From Myxococcales bacterium (GTDB lineage Bacteria > Myxococcota > Bradymonadia > UBA7976 > UBA1532): 21,093 bases of DNA. Below are positions 16,295 through 21,093 of the stretch, in pieces. A program made the position numbers and the translations under genes. The notes under the pieces are model-generated. The model ran no database searches, was not told the origin of the DNA, and saw nothing but the letters and a program-made list of their open reading frames with translations. The DNA is taken from assembly GCA_020633515.1 (NCBI GenBank), contig JACKDM010000068.1:1-21093 (forward strand). Reading direction: 5' to 3'. The first letter of the stretch is position 1; each line of letters opens with the position of its first letter.

Positions 16295-18787
16295 TCAACG
16301 GTCGAAGGGTTCGAGGCCCATGTCATGACGCAGAAGCCAGACACATTGGGATGCAAGGAACCTAAAGGAGGCATCCACGATCGGCTCGTCCATCCGTGAA
16401 TTGATCCGGGTTGTCGCGGCCTCAACCCGAGCCACCATCTCCTCCCAGACCTCTGGATGGTACTGCTGCACCTTGGCCAGCCATCCTCCCCACCAGTGAT
16501 ACAATGGCAGCGAGAAAAGGTAGTCCAAGCCATCGAATGAATGAGAAACATCAACCCACCATGCGGGCACCAACTCCTCCGCGATCTCTCGCCACAGCGC
16601 CCGGGTGAGACACGGATCATCCTCCAACAGCCCCACCAACAGCGCCGGCACCTCCGCCGTCGGCGTCATCCGCCGAGCATGCGCCGCCGCCACGATCGTC
16701 CGCACCACGGCATCCAGCCGCTCGTCATCGAGCTGTACCTGACCAACCTCGGCGACCGCCAGCCGAACCACCTCCCGACAGTTCGCGTCGAACACCGCCT
16801 CCGACGCCACCAGCCGCTCCAACCCGCGCCCCCGCACCAGCTCCCGCGCCGCGAAGTACTCCAGCAGCGTCGAGTGCGAGAAGGCATACGACCCCGGCGC
16901 CTGCTCCACCAACAAACCCAGCGACGACCGGAACAGCTCGACCAGCGCCTCGGCCGACTCGAAGCCCCGCACCGCCCCTTGACTCAGCACCTCTCGCAGA
17001 TGCGCCACCAGCCGTGCTTCATCGATCGACCCCCGCTCCCCCCGCTCGACCATCTGCCATGCCAGCGGCCCGAGCAGCCGGATGGCATCACCCACCCGCA
17101 GCAGGCTCGCCGGCCCCGGCCCCGCGAGGCTGCGCACCTGATTCCATCGCTCGACCAGCACCACCGTGATCTGCCCGTACAGCTCGACCCGATTCTCCGG
17201 CAGCCGCACCCCCATGCGATGCACCAGCGCCAGCACCGTCAGCAGCAGCGGCGTCTCGGCGAGCGCCTTGATCGCGGGCCGCGCGATGATCTGCTCCGCC
17301 AGCGCCCGCCCCTCCGACCGCCCTTGCTCGGCGGCCGCTGCGCCGCGCGCGTCGATGGCATACTGCTCGCCCCACCGCGCGAGGAACTGCTTGATCTCAT
17401 CAACGTTGAAGGGCTCCACCTGCGCGACCCGCGCCCCCGCGATCGCTCCCTCCCCGAAGCCCGCCGGCCGGCTCGTCACCAGCACCGGGCACCCCGGCGC
17501 CGCCGCCACCAACACGCCGATCTGCTCCGCGCACCGGACCCGCCCCCGCTCGGTCCCCGCCTCGTCCAAGCCATCGAGCAGGAACACCGCCCGCCGCGCC
17601 GCGATCGCCTCCGCCAGCACATGCGCCGCCGCCGGGCTCTCGGCGAGCAGCCAGTCGATGATCCATGCCATCAACCCCTGCTCGATCGGCGCCGCGGCGA
17701 AGGCGGCCAGCGGCACCAGCACGGGCAGCGACCGCTTGATCCCGAACAGCGATCCCTTCACACCCTGCCGCGCGCACCACCGCAAGAAGAAGCTCTTGCC
17801 GCTCCCCGGCCCACCCAGCAGCACGGTCGGCCCGGCGAACCAGACATCGCCGCGGTACTGCCGCGCAAATGGCACCTTCGGGTTGAGTTTCGGTGAGCCA
17901 ACGGACAAGGCACCCGCCGCCTCCGTCACATCCGCCGCATCTGTCACATCCACGGCCTCAGCCGCATCCCTTGCGCCCGATGCCTCCCTCTCCGCCACCG
18001 CGGCCAGCAGGCGCCCGAGCGCCGCCCGGTCGCCCCCAGCCACCTCACCCGCACCCCCCAGCCCATCCCACCACGCCCGCGCCCGCAGCGGCCGATACAG
18101 CGCCTCGATCGGCCACCCCACGTCCTCCTCGCTCCGCCGGATCAACCCCCGCAGATCCAGCCGCCCGAAGCGCCGCTCGTACACCCGCCCGAGCTGCCGC
18201 CGCGCCTCGGCGAGGCTCACCGAGGCATCCGCCTCGAACGGCACGTCCTCGACGAAGCTCACCGTGGCATAGACATCCCCGCACGCCTCCACGAACCGCC
18301 GCAGCTCCCCCTGACTCACCACCACCACCAGCCGCGCCCCGCTCGCCGCCAGCCGATCCCGACTCCCGTTCAGCCGCGCCAGCACCCCGTCATCGGCCGG
18401 CAACCCCGCCACCACCCGATGCCCACCCGCCTCCACCGCCTCCGCCAGCGCCCCCGGCGCCGCCCAGCCGGGCCCGACGAGTGCGTGAGCATCCCTGCTG
18501 CGCGCCGCGATCCCGCCTCCCATTCGGCTCTGCTCGGCCTCGCCATGCTCGCCGTACCTCGGGTACGGCTCCGCTGGCTCACCCTCCGCGGACCCGCCTG
18601 AGAGGCGGTCTCCCGTCGCTCGCGACGGGAGCTCCCGCCCTCGTCGGGCCAGCGCCTCCGCCACGGCAGCCCCGACCGTCGCCTGCTCGGTCGACGCACA
18701 CACCACCAGCCCCACCCCCGCGCGGCCCTGCGTCACCCGCCGCGCCACCCGCGCGGCCGCCTCGGCGTAGCGCTCCATCCCGCTCAC
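16295..18787 (-). CDS. NACHT-domain STAND NTPase with N-terminal adaptor region
   Basis: Codes for 830 residues from GTG at 18787, which overlaps the upstream stop as GTGA; ATG at 18778 is a close alternative. The N-terminal part (about 1-250) has GVGLVVCAS, then LARLNGSRDRLAASG followed by a VVVVSQGELRRFVE strand-helix. This resembles the adaptor regions with a conserved L-N-x-x-R-D motif found in other STAND and TPR proteins. The NACHT ATPase (about 310-600) shows Walker A GGPGSGKS (about 323-330), Walker B FLLDGLDEA (about 399-407), the VLVTSRPAGF arginine motif, and later PLLLTVLALVHRM and FSHSTLLEYFAAREL. The C-terminal about 200 residues are helical and Trp/Tyr-rich, possibly the sensor. 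In bacteria such proteins (Avs and bNACHT classes) detect phage products. It is the last gene of the operon after the P-loop ATPase. Residues about 52-100 derive from a hairpin-rich insert, and the last about 90 codons are markedly lower in GC. Confidence 0.88.
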   Translation of the reverse strand: MSGMERYAEAAARVARRVTQGRAGVGLVVCASTEQATVGAAVAEALARRGRELPSRATGDRLSGGSAEGEPAEPYPRYGEHGEAEQSRMGGGIAARSRDAHALVGPGWAAPGALAEAVEAGGHRVVAGLPADDGVLARLNGSRDRLAASGARLVVVVSQGELRRFVEACGDVYATVSFVEDVPFEADASVSLAEARRQLGRVYERRFGRLDLRGLIRRSEEDVGWPIEALYRPLRARAWWDGLGGAGEVAGGDRAALGRLLAAVAEREASGARDAAEAVDVTDAADVTEAAGALSVGSPKLNPKVPFARQYRGDVWFAGPTVLLGGPGSGKSFFLRWCARQGVKGSLFGIKRSLPVLVPLAAFAAAPIEQGLMAWIIDWLLAESPAAAHVLAEAIAARRAVFLLDGLDEAGTERGRVRCAEQIGVLVAAAPGCPVLVTSRPAGFGEGAIAGARVAQVEPFNVDEIKQFLARWGEQYAIDARGAAAAEQGRSEGRALAEQIIARPAIKALAETPLLLTVLALVHRMGVRLPENRVELYGQITVVLVERWNQVRSLAGPGPASLLRVGDAIRLLGPLAWQMVERGERGSIDEARLVAHLREVLSQGAVRGFESAEALVELFRSSLGLLVEQAPGSYAFSHSTLLEYFAARELVRGRGLERLVASEAVFDANCREVVRLAVAEVGQVQLDDERLDAVVRTIVAAAHARRMTPTAEVPALLVGLLEDDPCLTRALWREIAEELVPAWWVDVSHSFDGLDYLFSLPLYHWWGGWLAKVQQYHPEVWEEMVARVEAATTRINSRMDEPIVDASFRFLASQCVWLLRHDMGLEPFDR
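18480..18637. repeat. Hairpin-rich palindromic element inserted in frame in the NACHT gene
   Basis: Three perfect hairpins lie end to end: GCCGTACC/GGTACGGC (18551-18569, loop 3), CCGCCT/AGGCGG (18594-18608, loop 3) and CTCCCGTCG/CGACGGGAG (18610-18631, loop 4). The 12-base palindrome CGGGAGCTCCCG (18626-18637) overlaps the last. The adjoining part towards 18480 is non-palindromic. The encoded about 47 residues (PSRATGDRLSGGSAEGEPAE and on) are low-complexity and unlike the flanking domain. The boundaries are estimates. No transposase is present, so it would be a non-autonomous repeat (REP- or RPE-like). Confidence 0.6.
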
Positions 18788-20061
18788 TCGATCTCGGGCG
18801 CGAGGATGGGATGCACCCGATAGTCATTGAACAAGCCATCCCCATCCGGCGGCTCTGCCAGTATCCGCCCGGCGGCGAAGAGCTTCGCCGACTCATCCCG
18901 CTTCGGCAGCCGCCGCCGCCGCTTCACCGTGCTCAACACCTCGATGTCATCGAGATCGAGCCCCCGCGCCAGCTCCATCCCGAAGCGCCGCACGCCTGCC
19001 TTCACCACCGCCATCGTCAGCCGATCGGCCTCCTGCGCCAGCGCCGCCCACAGCGTCTCTTCGAGGATCTTCACCAGATGCCGCGGCAACCCCCCGCACA
19101 TCGCCACCATATAATCGAGCGCGTCCGCGTCGATGACATCGTCCGCCAGCCCCTCGGCCGCCAGCCGCCGCCGCACCAGCCGCGTCAACAGCTCCGGCTC
19201 ATCGGGGAAGCCCCAGACGATCACCGTGTCATAACCCAGGTTCGCCACGCTGTCGCCGCTCGTCAGCGTGCTCGGCGGCGCCGCGATCACCATCGACCAC
19301 GGCGCCTGCGCGATCAGCCGTGTCTGCTCGAACATGGCATGGAAGCGATCATTCGCCTCCCCGTTCATCTTCTCGAGCCCGTCGACGACGAGGCAGATCG
19401 ACACCGCCCGATCGCCGCGCACCGCCTGGGTGATCTCCGTGCAGACCGCGAGCATGCGCTGCCCCTGCGTCGAGCTCTCCGAGACGAAACGATCCGGCCG
19501 TGGGATCAATGTGATGCCTTTTGCCATCACATCCATGACACCCGCGCTCGCCACCGCGAGGGCACCCGGCTCGCCCACCGCCGCGCCCGCCGCCCCGCCG
19601 AGCGCCATCCCGAAGCCCCGCAGCCCCTCCAGCGCATCGGCGACCTTGCCGAGCGTGCCCTTCTCCTGCTCGCCCGCGTATGCCGCCTTCAGCCGGGTGA
19701 ACAGCAGCTTCTGCGGTTTCTCGGCTACCCGCCGCAGCAGCGCGATGCAGCACATGTACAGCAGATCCAGCGCCGTGACATTCGCCGCCGTGACGCCGGT
19801 CGCGTCGAGATCGATCGTCTCGACGATGAGATCACTCCGCCCCGCGAGCAGCGACACCAGCCGCCGCAGCTCGGTGCTCTTGCCACCCCCCCGCGCGCCG
19901 AGCAGCAGCGACTTGCAGGGCCGCTTCTCGATGGTGTCGAGCCGCCGCTCGATCTCCCGCGCCGCGCTGCGGCGGCCCTCGACGTAGAGGTTGAGATCCG
20001 AGAGCGGCTTCTCCGGCTCCAGGCTGTTGAGGAGCTGCTTGAATCGTTCGGCGTTCTGCAT
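18784..20061 (-). CDS. STAND/AAA-type P-loop ATPase, partner of the NACHT protein
   Basis: Codes for 425 residues from ATG at 20061. A helical start (to about 50) leads into Walker A GARGGGKS (55-62) and a RRLVSLLAGR helix. Walker B is ICLVVDGLEKM (about 221-231), with a sensor-like MVIAAPPSTLTSG strand and a helical lid (LVRRRLAAEGLADDVID, then CGGLPRHLVKILEE). The C-terminal about 100 residues resemble a winged helix (DDIEVLSTVKRRRRLPKR). Between the Walker motifs lies an unusual Gly/Ala-rich hydrophobic run (about 148-185, GMALGGAAGAAVGEPGALAV) that might insert in a membrane or pack as a glycine zipper. Orc/Cdc6- and STAND-like ATPases of this build act as nucleotide-driven switches. The stop overlaps the NACHT start by four bases, so translation is probably coupled and the two may form a complex. 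The gene begins 12 bases after the reductase-like gene. I cannot assign a named family. Confidence 0.8.
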   Translation of the reverse strand: MQNAERFKQLLNSLEPEKPLSDLNLYVEGRRSAAREIERRLDTIEKRPCKSLLLGARGGGKSTELRRLVSLLAGRSDLIVETIDLDATGVTAANVTALDLLYMCCIALLRRVAEKPQKLLFTRLKAAYAGEQEKGTLGKVADALEGLRGFGMALGGAAGAAVGEPGALAVASAGVMDVMAKGITLIPRPDRFVSESSTQGQRMLAVCTEITQAVRGDRAVSICLVVDGLEKMNGEANDRFHAMFEQTRLIAQAPWSMVIAAPPSTLTSGDSVANLGYDTVIVWGFPDEPELLTRLVRRRLAAEGLADDVIDADALDYMVAMCGGLPRHLVKILEETLWAALAQEADRLTMAVVKAGVRRFGMELARGLDLDDIEVLSTVKRRRRLPKRDESAKLFAAGRILAEPPDGDGLFNDYRVHPILAPEIE

Positions 20062-20073
20062 CGCGCGACCATA

Positions 20074-20622
20074 TCACCGGGCTCGGTCGCGCGGCACCCG
20101 ATACCTGATCTGCACCATCCCGTGCCCGATCCCCTCGCACCCCACCCGCTCCAACGCCCGCCGCTGCTTCACCCCCGCGAACAGCGGGTGCCCCGCCCCG
20201 AGCACCACCGGCACCACCGTCACCACCATGTCATCGATCCGCCCCGCGTCGAGCGCCTGCCGGATGACATCACCCCCGTCGACATACACATCCTTGCCTC
20301 CCGCCGCAGCGAGCGCCGCGTCGAGCAGCGCGTCGATCCCACCCTCCACCGCTTGTACCACCGCCGGCGCCTCGCCGAGGGGACGCCGCGTCGCGACGAG
20401 CACCGGCCGCTCCCCGTACGGCCACTCGCCGCCGAAGCCCCGCACCACCTCGAAGGTCCGCCGACCCATCAGCAGCGCGCCCACCTCGGCCATGAACGGC
20501 GTGTAGCCATGGTCATCCGCCGGATCGTCCGACGGCGGCGGCAGCCATGACAGGTCGTCGTTCGGCCCTGCGATGAAGCCATCGAGCGAGCACGCGATGA
20601 AGACACGGATCCGACCGGCCAT
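20074..20622 (-). CDS. Dihydrofolate reductase/RibD C-terminal-type reductase
   Basis: Codes for 182 residues from ATG at 20622, with GGAGG at a good distance; the GTG at 20625 was not preferred because its spacing is too short. It has the DHFR-fold layout of YyaP/YwjB and RibD_C proteins: RVFIACSLDGFIAGPNDDLSWL near the start (split here as RVFIACSLDGFIAG and PNDDLSWL), GALLMGRRTFEVV, VLVATRRPL, KDVYVDGGDVIRQAL and VVPVVLGAGHPLFAG. Such proteins bind NADPH and are annotated as dihydrofolate reductase-like, but most do not have a proven substrate. It is cytoplasmic. The P-loop ATPase gene follows after 12 bases, so the reductase is the first gene of that operon, although it may simply be an unrelated host gene read through. 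Confidence 0.88.
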   Translation of the reverse strand: MAGRIRVFIACSLDGFIAGPNDDLSWLPPPSDDPADDHGYTPFMAEVGALLMGRRTFEVVRGFGGEWPYGERPVLVATRRPLGEAPAVVQAVEGGIDALLDAALAAAGGKDVYVDGGDVIRQALDAGRIDDMVVTVVPVVLGAGHPLFAGVKQRRALERVGCEGIGHGMVQIRYRVPRDRAR

Positions 20623-20660
20623 CACTCACCTCCCATCGCCGCCCACGCGGCGGCCGGCGG

Positions 20661-20689
20661 ACGATCGCGCGGCGGGGGAGGGGAGTCAA
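20661..20689 (-). promoter_or_regulatory. Promoter candidate of the reductase-ATPase-NACHT operon
   Basis: On the minus strand TTGACT (20689-20684) and GATCGT (20666-20661) are spaced by 17 bases. The transcript would start about 30 bases before the start codon of the reductase gene, and GGAGG lies within that leader. Confidence 0.5.
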
Positions 20690-20716
20690 CCGCCGCCCGC
20701 GACCGCGCCCGCCGCC

Positions 20717-20839
20717 GCGACCCGGCCACCCGCCGACGCCCATCGCACCGCGCCCCTCGATGGCGTCACACCGGCGACCCGGCCACCCGCCGACGCCCAT
20801 CGCACCGCGCCCCTCGATGGCGTCACACCGGCGACCCGG
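20717..20839. repeat. Two perfect 57-bp tandem repeats plus 9 bases of a third
   Basis: Positions 20717-20773 and 20774-20830 are identical, and 20831-20839 repeats the first nine bases again. Each copy contains an inverted repeat CCATCG/CGATGG (20740-20763 in the first copy) around a 12-base loop. The repeats end just before a TACTGT -10-like hexamer (20841-20846) of the rightward lipoprotein gene. They could be a duplicated operator or simply a slippage product. Confidence 0.9.
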
Positions 20840-20875
20840 ATACTGTTGTCGGCATTCCGCCACCGGAGCTCGACC

Positions 20876-21093
20876 ATGTCGCCACGCGCCCTCCACCTCG
20901 CCGTCACCCTCTGCGCGCTCGCGCTCGTCGCCTGCGACGACGGATCGACCGCCGATCCGACGCCCGATCGCGCGCTCGCCGACGCTGTCACCGCCGACGG
21001 CGCCGCGCTCGACGGCGCGATCGGTCCCGGCGCCGACGCGACCCCCGACCGCGGCGCCGCCGATGCTGCGCTCCCCCTCGATCGCGGCCCCGA
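20876..21093 (+). CDS. Lipoprotein, N-terminal part (cut by window end)
   Basis: ATG at 20876, with GGAG (20865-20868) seven bases upstream, opens a lipoprotein signal MSPRALHLAVTLCALALVAC with the lipobox LVAC and Cys20 as acylation site. The visible 72 residues continue with DDGSTADPTPDRALADAV and further Asp/Ala/Gly/Pro-rich repeats (DRGAADAALPLDRGP). This low-complexity acidic linker is typical of myxobacterial surface lipoproteins that later carry MopE or beta-helix domains. The functional part lies beyond the window. A TACTGT -10 candidate lies at 20841-20846 with no good -35. Confidence 0.82.
   Translation, partial: MSPRALHLAVTLCALALVACDDGSTADPTPDRALADAVTADGAALDGAIGPGADATPDRGAADAALPLDRGP

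Noticed and set aside
20513..20896. A minus-strand frame over the 57-bp repeats coding CDAIEGRGAMGVGGW twice
   Set aside because: It overlaps the start of the reductase gene in another frame, and a repeat of 57 bases (a multiple of three) is enough to keep a frame open.

Overview
The window is very GC-rich and reads as a chromosomal segment of a myxobacterium-like organism (Myxococcota, perhaps near Sandaracinaceae; this is inferred from gene content, not from a marker gene). The clues are several lipoproteins and exported proteins with MopE-type DDDCDG repeats, a MYXO-CTERM-like C-terminus on a von Willebrand A protein, a Gly-rich DUF1565-type beta-helix lipoprotein, and GTG starts beside ATG. 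No rRNA, tRNA, CRISPR array or insertion sequence with a transposase was recognised. No gene-free stretch exceeds about 300 bases; the longest (20623-20875) holds a promoter candidate and two 57-bp tandem repeats.

Left part (1-6009): the 3' part of an unrecognised gene at the edge overlaps tail-to-tail with a divergent 3-methyladenine-DNA-glycosylase-like gene. That gene closes a leftward cluster: a lipoprotein with a 7-residue Pro/Asp repeat, three MopE motifs and a propeller-like C-terminal half; a secreted VWA protein with seven MopE motifs, a Cys-rich stalk and a MYXO-CTERM-like anchor; then the glycosylase-like gene. The first two look like a pair of cell-surface proteins.

Middle part (6127-15271): rightward, an HD-domain protein that resembles a poly(A) polymerase/tRNA nucleotidyltransferase with a worn-down catalytic head, then an exported DUF3108 protein. 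Leftward, a DUF1565/beta-helix lipoprotein whose reading frame is interrupted in a 0.5-kb Gly-rich part. All six interruptions can be explained by loss of one G from a G-run. Divergent to it runs a cluster of an exported HEAT-repeat protein, an ABC-F ATPase and a small CoA-binding protein.

Right part (15377-20622) looks like a defence or conflict locus. A stand-alone CD-NTase/SMODS-type nucleotidyltransferase faces a leftward operon of a DHFR/RibD-like reductase, a STAND/AAA-type P-loop ATPase and a NACHT NTPase. The last two overlap by four bases (GTGA). The NACHT gene carries a roughly 150-bp in-frame insert made of back-to-back perfect hairpins, which looks like a palindromic mobile repeat domesticated in a coding sequence. 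Its 3' end, encoding the presumed sensor tail, drops to about 55% GC. At the right edge starts another lipoprotein, cut by the window.
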